Origin: UBA2112 sp964596695
Lineage (GTDB): Bacteria; Patescibacteriota; Saccharimonadia; Saccharimonadales; Saccharimonadaceae
Direction: 5' to 3'
Length of the DNA stretch: 11,660 nucleotides
Assembly (NCBI GenBank): GCA_964596695.1
Contig: CAZQVE010000012.1
Location: 1-11,660, forward strand
Shown piece after piece: positions 1 to 5,892 of the stretch; positions within the stretch are counted from its first letter, which is position 1; each line of letters opens with the position of its first letter. A program made the position numbers and the translations under genes. The notes below the pieces were generated by a model that saw nothing but the letters and a program-made list of their open reading frames with translations, had not been told where the DNA came from and made no database searches.

Positions 1-47
1 CTACTAACTAGCTCTCTTATCCTATTTTTTATTTAGCTATTTTTATA

Positions 48-470
48 ATGATAGACTTCTCAGATTTAATTTTACAAATTTCTAACGCTACTGCTATTCC
101 TGCTGCTGCTATTCAAAATAGTGGGATATCAGGAAACTCATTCAATGACTTTCTCACAGGGCTAGCAGCAATAGGAGGACCTGCAATTGGAGGAGTAGGA
201 GCATTATGGGCTAAATTCAGAAATAAAGCTAAGAGGATAGATAACGCATTAAGAGCAGAGGACTTTGATAATAGAGACTTGATGGAAATCTGGAACTCCA
301 TTATAGTAACAGCCAAAAATAACCCTTCTATGCCTTTGGGAGAAATTATCAAACAAAAAGCATACAAGGATAAAGAATTACTCGATATAACAATAGCTCA
401 AGCATGGGGAAAAGAATACGATGAATATGATGAATGGTTTACAAAAAGATATGTTATGAATCCAGAGTAA
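48..470 (+). CDS. Hypothetical protein with one hydrophobic segment
   Basis: Unrecognised 140-residue protein. Residues about 35-54 (FLTGLAAIGGPAIGGVGALW) form a Gly/Ala-rich hydrophobic stretch that could be a single membrane segment. It is followed at once by a basic patch (KFRNKAKR, 56-63), which by the positive-inside rule would place the rest in the cytoplasm. The C-terminal half is charged and probably helical, ending in an acidic/aromatic stretch (about 121-133). The start is the first ATG in an AT-rich leader without a Shine-Dalgarno sequence. It converges with the three-segment membrane protein downstream (76-bp gap), and each gene ends in its own T tract. A small viral membrane or virion-associated protein is possible; no family is recognised, so no function is assigned. 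Confidence 0.7.
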   Translation: MIDFSDLILQISNATAIPAAAIQNSGISGNSFNDFLTGLAAIGGPAIGGVGALWAKFRNKAKRIDNALRAEDFDNRDLMEIWNSIIVTAKNNPSMPLGEIIKQKAYKDKELLDITIAQAWGKEYDEYDEWFTKRYVMNPE

Positions 471-484
471 AAAAATAATTTAGA

Positions 485-491
485 TTTTTTT
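485..491 (+). terminator. T-tract terminator after the first gene
   Basis: Seven consecutive T residues lie 14 nt past the stop codon at 470, with no strong hairpin before them. Archaeal transcription ends at such U-rich tracts. The placement between convergent genes supports the call. Confidence 0.45.
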
Positions 492-534
492 ATAGCTTAA
501 AATCAACAGACCTATAATTATTGTTTCAGCGATT

Positions 535-542
535 AAAAAAAA
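535..542 (-). terminator. T-tract terminator of the three-segment membrane protein gene
   Basis: Eight A residues on the + strand read as T8 on the minus strand, starting 5 nt after the stop codon of the minus-strand gene ending at 547. It is an archaeal-type oligo-T terminator without an obvious hairpin. Confidence 0.45.
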
Positions 543-546
543 TGGG

Positions 547-1101
547 TTAAGGAGTTCCTGAATCATTTCCTTTCTCTTCCTCTACTACTGTACTATTTTC
601 TAATACAGGCTTAAACTTCTCTCCATCAAATACGTGTATTTGTCCTGATTTGAATCCTGCTAGCATCTTTTGATTTTCGTGTTCTTCTATTATCTCCTTT
701 TCTAGTTTCTCTTCTAATTCCTTCTTTTGTTCCTGGTTAGGTGATGGCAATAACTTGTTAGCTCCCTTGTTACCCAAATACCCTATTGTAAATGCCGATA
801 TCAATGCAAATACCAAAGTAGTGTTTTGAGGTATTTGCTGATCTATTGTATTCATCAAAGCAGATACAAAAGTAAACGAGCCTATACCTGTTACTATTGC
901 TGTGCCTAAGAATTTGTAGTCAAAAAAGATACTGATGTCGAACTGTGCGAACTTGAATTTTTCTTTCCAGAAATCAGGCAATGTCGCTAAGAAATTTCCT
1001 ACAAAAACTGCTGCTAAAATTGCTAGTTGAGGTAGGTTGGCTTCTATTCCTATGTTAACCATTGTTCTCAGAAGGGGTAGCTTGATTGTAATATAATACA
1101 T
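547..1101 (-). CDS. Three-segment membrane protein with C-terminal coiled coil (holin-like topology)
   Basis: No family is recognised. The 184-residue translation has three hydrophobic segments at about 24-41, 63-84 and 95-110. A Glu/Lys-rich stretch (about 124-145) with coiled-coil character follows, then a hydrophilic tail. Three membrane segments and a charged C-terminus in a viral protein resemble class I holins in layout, but that is topology only, not homology. Two starts are plausible. ATG at 1101 has an AT-rich box (ATTTAATTAG) about 20-29 nt upstream. ATG at 1062 (residue 14, MVNIGIEANL) gives 171 residues, removes a short basic leader, and has a TATA-like TTATATTA about 27-34 nt upstream. 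The second start may be the real one. The gene is divergent from the 84-aa gene, with 26 bp between the first ATG and 1128. Confidence 0.65.
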   Translation of the reverse strand: MYYITIKLPLLRTMVNIGIEANLPQLAILAAVFVGNFLATLPDFWKEKFKFAQFDISIFFDYKFLGTAIVTGIGSFTFVSALMNTIDQQIPQNTTLVFALISAFTIGYLGNKGANKLLPSPNQEQKKELEEKLEKEIIEEHENQKMLAGFKSGQIHVFDGEKFKPVLENSTVVEEEKGNDSGTP

Positions 1102-1127
1102 TTTATTATTAATTTTCGACTAATTAA

Positions 1128-1382
1128 ATGGTATCCGAACTATCAATAAAAGTGAAAGTGTTCTTAGACGTGCCAGGAATCATAGACGTTCCCTTAGAGT
1201 TCTACGCATCAGGAGCAAACTTTGCTGAGGTTAGAGCAGGCACAGAGGAATTTGTTAAAGACTATATAGCTTTTAACAACCTAGAAAATGTCCAAAATAT
1301 AGACTATATATATGCTGAAAAGCATGGAATAGTAAGACAAAAAATATCAGAATTGCTTGAGAAATTCTCCTCTAAGCAGTAG
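1128..1382 (+). CDS. Hypothetical 84-residue protein
   Basis: Small unrecognised protein. The N-terminal half alternates hydrophobic and polar residues (ELSIKVKVFLDVPG, then IIDVPLEFYASG), suggesting beta strands. The C-terminal half (about 33-84) looks helical and acidic. There is no signal peptide, membrane segment or cysteine. The ATG lies about 20-27 nt after an AT-rich TTTTATTATT box, as in a leaderless archaeal transcript; that box overlaps the start of the divergent membrane protein gene. Its last 11 bases overlap tail-to-tail with the minus-strand gene ending at 1372. Without a recognised family it stays hypothetical, but its spacing and compact composition support a real gene. Confidence 0.6.
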   Translation: MVSELSIKVKVFLDVPGIIDVPLEFYASGANFAEVRAGTEEFVKDYIAFNNLENVQNIDYIYAEKHGIVRQKISELLEKFSSKQ

Positions 1383-1887
1383 CATTATTTATGTATCTAA
1401 TATACATACACACTGATATTATTTTTCTGTTTACTAGATTATCATAGTCTGTCTCATCTCCCATAAAGTAAGGCATTACTCTAGAATCTTCAAACTCCAT
1501 ATACTGAATACCCTTATCTGCTAAATCTTCTTTGTGCTGGTTTATCGCTTTAATTATCCACTTTTCTAAATCGAAAATCATTTTCTCTCCAGAGTTATCA
1601 TAGTCTACATTTCTGGACCTAGCAAAAAGATGGATATCGGTATAGTGGTGAAAGTCCTGGATATTATGATCCACAGAGTCTGATACATTAACGTGGCCTG
1701 TATCTTGAAAATATATGGCTATATCTCCCATCCCTGAAAACCATTTTTCATAGGCAATGTCTGCGAATGTTATACCTGTAAGATCAGCATCATAATTGTC
1801 TTTGAGTAAATTTGCTAAGAGATGCTCAGGGCTAGTCTCCATAGGAGCTAAAGGGGTAGTGCCTACGGCTCCGTAATTATTACTCAT
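1372..1887 (-). CDS. Putative tail completion / tail terminator protein
   Basis: A 171-residue protein with the predicted element order of phage tail-terminator/completion proteins (lambda gpU / SPP1 gp17 type). In order there is an N-terminal helix (SPEHLLANLL), a strand pair around WFSGMGDIAIYF, a typical strand of this fold (YTDIHLFARSRN), a long helix (FDLEKWIIKAINQH), and C-terminal strands ending IISVCMYIRYIN. These proteins cap the polymerised tail tube and bind the head connector. The fold call comes from reading the pattern, not from a search. The ATG at 1887 is preferred: it follows the stop of the upstream gene (1890-1892) by 2 nt, indicating translational coupling. An in-frame GTG at 1905 would add six residues and a 16-bp overlap. 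The gene is read with the putative adaptor upstream, on the strand opposite the tail tube gene. Confidence 0.6.
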   Translation of the reverse strand: MSNNYGAVGTTPLAPMETSPEHLLANLLKDNYDADLTGITFADIAYEKWFSGMGDIAIYFQDTGHVNVSDSVDHNIQDFHHYTDIHLFARSRNVDYDNSGEKMIFDLEKWIIKAINQHKEDLADKGIQYMEFEDSRVMPYFMGDETDYDNLVNRKIISVCMYIRYINNATA

Positions 1888-1889
1888 AG

Positions 1890-2357
1890 TTAGTATTGAC
1901 CCCACGAAACAAAAGTAGTGTCCGATCTCCCTGTCCTTCTGACTTCTCTTTGTTTAACTCCAGACCAATAACTACCTCCTGATTGATTGAGAGGATAGGT
2001 AGAATAATCCATCCCTGTGATTATTGTTTCATCCTCATCATCTGAAAGCTCTGGGGTAGTGATACCTTTGACTATACCTCTGATCTCCTTTAGGATTGAT
2101 TCTCTTAGTTCTACCTTGTCTGCAAAACCAATTAAAAGATCAGCAGTAGCATTTAATATTTTTAGTCTTTTAATTACCTCAGGCTTTTCATAAACAGGAT
2201 CCGATTCAGTATTAAAACCTGTATCCTCTAATACGGTTCCGTCTGCAGCGGTCAAGGCTACATCTATCTCTGCATCTGAAACGTTACTTGATGCTGTCTT
2301 TCCCAGATTAAACCTTACTTTGTTAATCTCCTCAGTTGAGTTTTCTAAACTACTCAT
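1890..2357 (-). CDS. Putative head-tail connector (adaptor) protein
   Basis: A 155-residue acidic protein resembling head-tail adaptors of the HK97 gp6 / SPP1 gp15 group, which bind the portal ring after DNA packaging. Visible pointers are an N-terminal VRFNLGKT then SDAEIDVALTAADG (about 14-40), and a central helical core with the adaptor-like phrase RLKILNATADLLIGF (64-78). Another helix (ELRESILKEIRGIVKG, 83-98) follows, and then an extended Gly/Ser/Tyr-rich C-terminal arm (about 110-155) of the kind that docks on neighbouring subunits. Assignment is by pattern and by its partner: the next gene, 2 nt downstream, looks like a tail-completion protein. The ATG at 2357 has no Shine-Dalgarno sequence; AT-rich stretches upstream on the minus strand (2391-2405) could hold the promoter. 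It could instead be another small virion protein. Confidence 0.5.
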   Translation of the reverse strand: MSSLENSTEEINKVRFNLGKTASSNVSDAEIDVALTAADGTVLEDTGFNTESDPVYEKPEVIKRLKILNATADLLIGFADKVELRESILKEIRGIVKGITTPELSDDEDETIITGMDYSTYPLNQSGGSYWSGVKQREVRRTGRSDTTFVSWGQY

Positions 2358-2406
2358 AATTTAATACAAGATTACTCTACATATCTGAGGATAAAGAAAT
2401 TAAAAT

Positions 2407-2471
2407 TGTTACGGCTTTTCCTTCGTTGGAGGAAAATATAGCGGGGAGTAGTAACATCTATACAACAGATG
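2407..2471. repeat. Nested inverted repeats in the gap between adaptor and glycosyltransferase genes
   Basis: An outer arm TGTTAC (2407-2412) matches GTAACA (2451-2456). Inside it, TTTTCCT (2416-2422) and AGGAAAA (2430-2436) form a 7-bp perfect stem with a 7-nt loop. An adjoining pair CATCT (2455-2459) / AGATG (2467-2471) has a 7-nt loop. The element contains a GC-rich patch (GCGGGGAG). It lies 3' of the glycosyltransferase gene and 5' of the adaptor gene, so on the minus strand it could be a 3' end structure, a leader structure or an operator. Confidence 0.5.
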
Positions 2472-2491
2472 ACAAAACAAAAAACAATACT
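2472..2491 (-). terminator. T-rich tract downstream of the glycosyltransferase gene
   Basis: Read on the minus strand, this A-rich stretch becomes TTGTTTTTTGTTTTG, about 25 nt past the glycosyltransferase stop. It fits an archaeal oligo-T terminator separating that gene from the adaptor operon. Confidence 0.35.
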
Positions 2492-2509
2492 ATTCCCTGC
2501 TTTTCTTTA

Positions 2510-3355
2510 TTATTTGATTCTCACTAAACCTTTCTGTATTGCTTCTGATTGTGAGATAGGCTGCCATTTATCTAACTCATCATAGTTGTCAGGCAATCTA
2601 CCAAAAACCTCTCTGAATCTTTTCATCTTTTTTTGCTCGAAGGGCACTAGCCATTTCTGATAGTCTAGCCTGAAATCCAGAAATTCTTTAGAACGTAATA
2701 GATGATCATGTGCTATTTTTAGATGAGGAATAATACAGACAGTGGCATTGCTTTCCTCTCCATGCAGGGGATTCTCAGGCCTCTTATTTCTAAACATATA
2801 ATGCGTTCCGTTATACTCCATATCTGCAGGGTAGTGCCACAGCCTAGGATGATATCTCCATTGTTTTTGACCTCCTGCTTTTGATGTAGATGGCTTGTCT
2901 CTTCCTGTAATTTTATGAACGATATAATCATAATTTGGGCTATTAACCTCTGTGTATATTCCAAATATGTTATACTTTCCATACTGCACTGAAAAGCAAG
3001 TTTCATCTACTGTTTTATCGAACTTTTCCCAATCAGATTCTGGCTCATAAACATACTCATCTGAATCAATTATCAAAAGATATTCAGCCTTTACTAATTC
3101 ACACGCTTTCAAATATGCTGTCCTTTTTTGTATTTCGTAGGAATTAGGAACATCAATCAACATTGTATTATCATAACTGTTTACTAACTCTCTGGACCCA
3201 TCAGTAGATAGATCAGATCCAAATCCCTTAAAGTGTTTAAATCTCCCATCAACACAAATCATCAAATCGACTTTATCTTTTAAGGAGTTTAGAGTCCTTT
3301 CTAGAGACTTACAATCATTATAAAAAATTGTTCCGCTAGCATATTTTATAGTCAA
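2510..3355 (-). CDS. Glycosyltransferase, GT2-like (GT-A fold)
   Basis: A 281-residue protein transferring a sugar from a nucleotide-sugar donor to an unknown acceptor. The N-terminal strand and loop ASGTIFYND (6-14), MICVDGRF (32-39) and the metal-binding DSDE within YLLIIDSDEYVYE (DxD at 97-99) are characteristic of GT-A enzymes of the GT2 group. A later His motif (IAHDH, 214-218) may complete the active site. There are no membrane segments, so it probably acts in the cytoplasm. The start is TTG at 3355: the frame is closed by a stop at 3380-3382, no ATG or GTG lies between, and the next ATG would delete the first core strand. A TATA-like box sits 22-32 nt upstream. It is an accessory gene inside a virion-assembly region. 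It could glycosylate a virion protein or host envelope component, or modify DNA; the acceptor cannot be read from sequence. Confidence 0.85.
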   Translation of the reverse strand: MTIKYASGTIFYNDCKSLERTLNSLKDKVDLMICVDGRFKHFKGFGSDLSTDGSRELVNSYDNTMLIDVPNSYEIQKRTAYLKACELVKAEYLLIIDSDEYVYEPESDWEKFDKTVDETCFSVQYGKYNIFGIYTEVNSPNYDYIVHKITGRDKPSTSKAGGQKQWRYHPRLWHYPADMEYNGTHYMFRNKRPENPLHGEESNATVCIIPHLKIAHDHLLRSKEFLDFRLDYQKWLVPFEQKKMKRFREVFGRLPDNYDELDKWQPISQSEAIQKGLVRIK

Positions 3356-3376
3356 TAGCCAAGAAGGGTAACAATC

Positions 3377-3387
3377 TAGCTATAAAG
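3377..3387. promoter_or_regulatory. Probable bidirectional TATA region between glycosyltransferase and tail tube genes
   Basis: TAGCTATAAAG contains TATA-like signals in both directions. On the minus strand TATAGCTA / CTTTATA lies 22-32 nt before the TTG start at 3355. On the plus strand TATAAAG lies 23-29 nt before the ATG at 3410. Both distances match the archaeal TATA position for leaderless mRNAs. An additional AT-rich box (ATTAATTATAATTA, 3389-3402) follows. Confidence 0.5.
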
Positions 3388-3457
3388 ATTAATTATAATT
3401 ACTAAAAGTATGTTACTTCTCATTCTTTCGACTTTACTTTTTTTTATTTGTAAAAAT

Positions 3458-4381
3458 ATGGTTATCAGTTGGCAACCTACTGGAGCTTGGAAATTAAAAA
3501 AACCACCACAATTTATCGTAGAGACTTCTTATGGTGTTACCCCTGCATCTGGAACCTGGAAATTATTAGGCGATGTTACGGGAATTAGTCCTAACTTTGG
3601 TATCCAAAAAGAGGTAGTTAGGGTTATCGGTAAGAGAACCCCTGTCACCCAAACAAAGTTAATGGAGGTGTTTGCTGGAGCATTCCGATATCGACCTTAC
3701 AACTCTACTATGATGAAATACGGTGTAAATGTAGCTAATGAATCCTCTTCATCTGGAAACAATGCAGAAAGCATGTCTATTATGTGGTCAATGGAGCTAA
3801 ACGGATCAGAAAAATACTTTGGATTGCAGGGAGTAAAGACAGACAAAATCTCTGTTGAAGTATCAAAGGATGGAGGAGCCATGGTAGGACAAGACTACAG
3901 ATGGATGGCCTCTTACCTTTACGCAGATGATTTAGATGATATGGGTATAACAACTCCCACATATCTGGACATGGACGATGTTCCCGCTACTGCTCCATGG
4001 ACTTCTTTAGCTGGAGGATCTGACCCATTCTCAATAGAGTCTGTAGTCATTCCAACCGACAGAATCAAATTTGATGTGAATCAGAATTTGGATGCAGTAT
4101 CCCCTAACGGTAGTGATTCTGTGGAATACCTGGGAGCCTCAATCTGGGAAGCCTCATTAGACTTTGATATTTGGGCCAAAGATGGAACGTTTAACGACTA
4201 TCTTATGGACCTAACCTTAGTAGACGGAACCTATTCCATAAGCTCAGATGCAAGCAATTCATCCTCAATGACTATAACAGATTTAGGGTTCGATTCAAGG
4301 ACCTTTAACCTGGAAGGAAATAGCAAAAATTTCCAAAGAGAGTCAGTAGCAGGAACTCCAGACCTTTTGGCTCTGACTTAA
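3458..4381 (+). CDS. Major tail tube protein
   Basis: A 307-residue protein, from the ATG at 3458, that would polymerise into the tail tube. The N-terminal region FIVETSYGVTPASGTWKLLG followed by DVTGISPNFGIQKEVVRVIG and KRTPV is typical of siphovirus/myovirus tube proteins: an ETxYG start, a variable loop, then a structural strand with an Arg-rich turn. The rest is rich in strands, Ser, Gly and Asp, with no transmembrane core. Its place directly before the overlapping chaperone ORFs and the tape measure supports the call strongly. An in-frame ATG at 3410 would add 16 hydrophobic residues (MLLLILSTLLFFICKN). A tube protein assembles in the cytoplasm and has no need for a signal peptide, so 3458 is preferred; however, the 3410 ATG has a well-placed TATA box, so transcription may begin near it. 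Confidence 0.8.
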   Translation: MVISWQPTGAWKLKKPPQFIVETSYGVTPASGTWKLLGDVTGISPNFGIQKEVVRVIGKRTPVTQTKLMEVFAGAFRYRPYNSTMMKYGVNVANESSSSGNNAESMSIMWSMELNGSEKYFGLQGVKTDKISVEVSKDGGAMVGQDYRWMASYLYADDLDDMGITTPTYLDMDDVPATAPWTSLAGGSDPFSIESVVIPTDRIKFDVNQNLDAVSPNGSDSVEYLGASIWEASLDFDIWAKDGTFNDYLMDLTLVDGTYSISSDASNSSSMTITDLGFDSRTFNLEGNSKNFQRESVAGTPDLLALT

Positions 4382-4390
4382 CCAATAATC

Positions 4391-4410
4391 CTTTTTTATT
4401 TTCTATTATT
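4391..4410 (+). terminator. T-rich tract after the tail tube gene
   Basis: CTTTTTTATTTTCTATTATT begins about 10 nt after the tail tube stop. It may end most tube transcripts, which would help make the most abundant tail protein in excess of the genes downstream. Confidence 0.35.
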
Positions 4411-4418
4411 AGTTCCAT

Positions 4419-4426
4419 TATAGCTA
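4419..4426 (+). promoter_or_regulatory. TATA-like promoter element of chaperone gene G
   Basis: TATAGCTA lies 20-27 nt before the ATG at 4446. The same octamer occurs at nearly the same distance before the small exported protein gene (6265-6272) and, on the minus strand, before the glycosyltransferase (3384-3377). Confidence 0.45.
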
Positions 4427-4445
4427 ATTTCTAAAATTCTATTTT

Positions 4446-5438
4446 ATGTCTAGCTACAACGCTAACAATACAAACAACAACAACGAACAAAAAAATCATT
4501 TAGGTTATAACGATTCTATTCTTAGGGATAAGATTCAACAGATCAAATTAAACAAGGAAGCAAGACTCCAGGGCAAAACTCCAGAAGAGATTAAAAAAAT
4601 ACAAAACAAAATCCTCAAAAGAGAGCAAAACTCTGATCGTAAGGGAGTTAAATCAGTTTTAGGAGGAAATTTTGATTTCAAAAACAATGGTCCTATCATG
4701 AGTATTGAGCAGGCTGTAACAATGGATTTGAGGGCTGAGGCGAATAATAATAATAGCTCGGATCAAAAGAAAGAAGAATACAACAATCCATCTACTTTTG
4801 TAAATAGTGCAGAAGGGGATACAAGTCAGGGAGGAAAGGATTACAGCTACTATCAATCACAGATCCAATCAAAGTTCGCTCAATTTCAGGGAGAACGTAT
4901 AAACGCTATAGCTCAGCTAGCACGAAAAGACAAACATGAGATCCTGTTATTCAAAGATGAAAATATAAACACAGAGGCTGACCAAATCCCAGAGGAGGAT
5001 TCAAGTCTAGCAGAAAATACAAACCAAGAGGAATATATCAAGTCTGTGTGTGATAGGCAAATCTTTAGAATGAAAATGGTTCCAAATGCTGTCCATGTGC
5101 GTTTAGATGAGTTAAGAGCTGAAATTGCAGACTTGCAGAGAGTTAAATCTTTGGCCACTTCCTCAGTGTCTGACAAAGGGATTGTTACCCCTCCTCAATT
5201 GGTAAAGAACGATAAAAGCGTAACAGGCTTATCAGATACCGACTTTGCAAGAATTTCAGACCTTATCACTGAAAAATCTGAGCAACTATACAAACTCATG
5301 GCTTTTTACTACTTTGGTATAGGAAAGAAAACATACGCTAGGGTAGAGACTACATCCTTTACTAGCGCAGTTGAGGCAGGACAATACCGAGAACAGTTCG
5401 GATTAGTAGAGACATCAAAAAACTCTGTCTACTCCTAG
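4446..5438 (+). CDS. Putative tail assembly chaperone, upstream ORF (gpG-like)
   Basis: A 330-residue hydrophilic protein between the tail tube and tape measure genes, the position of lambda gpG. Such chaperones coat the tape measure protein before the tube assembles and are not in the mature virion. The N-terminus is Asn-rich and low complexity (runs of N near 10-13 and 100-103). Helical, Lys/Glu-rich stretches follow (about 30-62 and 150-235), then a C-terminal helical part (about 266-330, DFARISDLITEKSEQLYKL). It is about twice the length of lambda gpG (about 140 residues), and no direct sequence family is recognised, so the call depends on synteny plus the frameshift arrangement. Translation ends at TAG 5436-5438. 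Thirteen bases before that stop ends an in-phase A_AAA_AAC heptamer that would send some ribosomes into the following -1 frame, giving a 469-residue G-T product. Confidence 0.65.
   Translation: MSSYNANNTNNNNEQKNHLGYNDSILRDKIQQIKLNKEARLQGKTPEEIKKIQNKILKREQNSDRKGVKSVLGGNFDFKNNGPIMSIEQAVTMDLRAEANNNNSSDQKKEEYNNPSTFVNSAEGDTSQGGKDYSYYQSQIQSKFAQFQGERINAIAQLARKDKHEILLFKDENINTEADQIPEEDSSLAENTNQEEYIKSVCDRQIFRMKMVPNAVHVRLDELRAEIADLQRVKSLATSSVSDKGIVTPPQLVKNDKSVTGLSDTDFARISDLITEKSEQLYKLMAFYYFGIGKKTYARVETTSFTSAVEAGQYREQFGLVETSKNSVYS
5417..5423 (+). promoter_or_regulatory. Slippery heptamer for programmed -1 ribosomal frameshift (A_AAA_AAC)
   Basis: In the frame of the upstream ORF the codons read TCA AAA AAC, giving X_XXY_YYZ with X=Y=A and Z=C. 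Slippage by one base back moves ribosomes to the frame of the next ORF. That frame is open from 5375 (after TGA 5372-5374) and the zero frame stops at 5438, so the site lies inside the 64-nt window where a shift would work. A short hairpin GTCTA (5427-5431) / TAGAC (5436-5440) with a CTCC loop starts 3 nt downstream. A second TAGAC at 5457-5461 offers an alternative pairing. Confidence 0.75.
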
Positions 5439-5854
5439 ACCTTCTCATCATACCTTTAGACAAATCAGTTGAGGAAAATTTTGAGCTAGCAGAGTTTCAA
5501 ACCACACTACCTGAGGACCAATTAGACCCTCAAACAGTAGAGAGAAAAAATCAGATGCTTCTTAGGGTCTGGAATTCTCTAACAGTAAAGGAAAAAACCT
5601 ATTATGAGGCCTGGTCTACATGGCGAACATTCAAAAAAACTGTGCCTCCCTGGAGATTTTTTGGCACAAAAACAATAATGAGAGATCATCTTTTACTCAT
5701 AACACAATTTGAGAAAATGTATCTCCTAAGACGAGCAAAGAGACAGGAGATAGAAAACAAAGAGCGAGACAGGCTAAACAATAATGACGGAGGAGGCTCA
5801 GGTTACAGACCTAATTTCCAAGGTAGGAATAGCAATGTTGTCTCTGTTCTCTAA
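5423..5854 (+). CDS. Tail assembly chaperone, frameshifted C-terminal extension (gpT-like)
   Basis: This is the -1 frame extension, 143 residues after the slip, read as SKN-LCLLLDLLIIPLDKS and onward. It holds an acidic stretch (EENFELAEF), a compact helical domain rich in aromatic and basic residues (around NSLTVKEKTYYEAWSTWRTF), a basic helix, and an Asn/Gly-rich tail. No ATG, GTG or TTG exists in this frame from 5375 to 5555, yet the translation across 5423-5554 looks protein-like. That argues for expression by frameshift rather than by starting at ATG 5555 (which would give 99 residues). In lambda, the T domain of gpG-T recruits the tube protein to the tape measure complex; the same role is inferred here from position and arrangement. 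The boundary given begins at the shift site. Confidence 0.7.
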   Translation, partial: LCLLLDLLIIPLDKSVEENFELAEFQTTLPEDQLDPQTVERKNQMLLRVWNSLTVKEKTYYEAWSTWRTFKKTVPPWRFFGTKTIMRDHLLLITQFEKMYLLRRAKRQEIENKERDRLNNNDGGGSGYRPNFQGRNSNVVSVL

Positions 5855-5892
5855 TCTCTTTATTTTCATTTTAATTATTAGCAGAAAAAAAT

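Noticed and set aside
113..367. Minus-strand open frame opposite the first gene
   Set aside because: It lies wholly opposite a better-supported plus-strand gene, with skewed Leu/Ile/Pro composition typical of an antisense shadow.
1383..3411. Short inverted match (ACATAC near 1404 and GTATGT near 3407) as the ends of an invertible segment
   Set aside because: Six bases in AT-rich DNA is expected by chance, and no recombinase gene or longer arm is visible.
3410..3457. Signal peptide on the tail tube protein
   Set aside because: The hydrophobic leader appears only if the ATG at 3410 is used. Tail tube proteins assemble in the cytoplasm, and the conserved part begins after the ATG at 3458.
5555..5854. 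The downstream chaperone ORF as a separate 99-residue gene starting at ATG 5555
   Set aside because: The same frame is open and protein-like for 132 nt before this ATG, no promoter or ribosome-binding signal precedes it, and an in-phase slippery heptamer explains entry from the upstream ORF. Internal initiation cannot be fully excluded.
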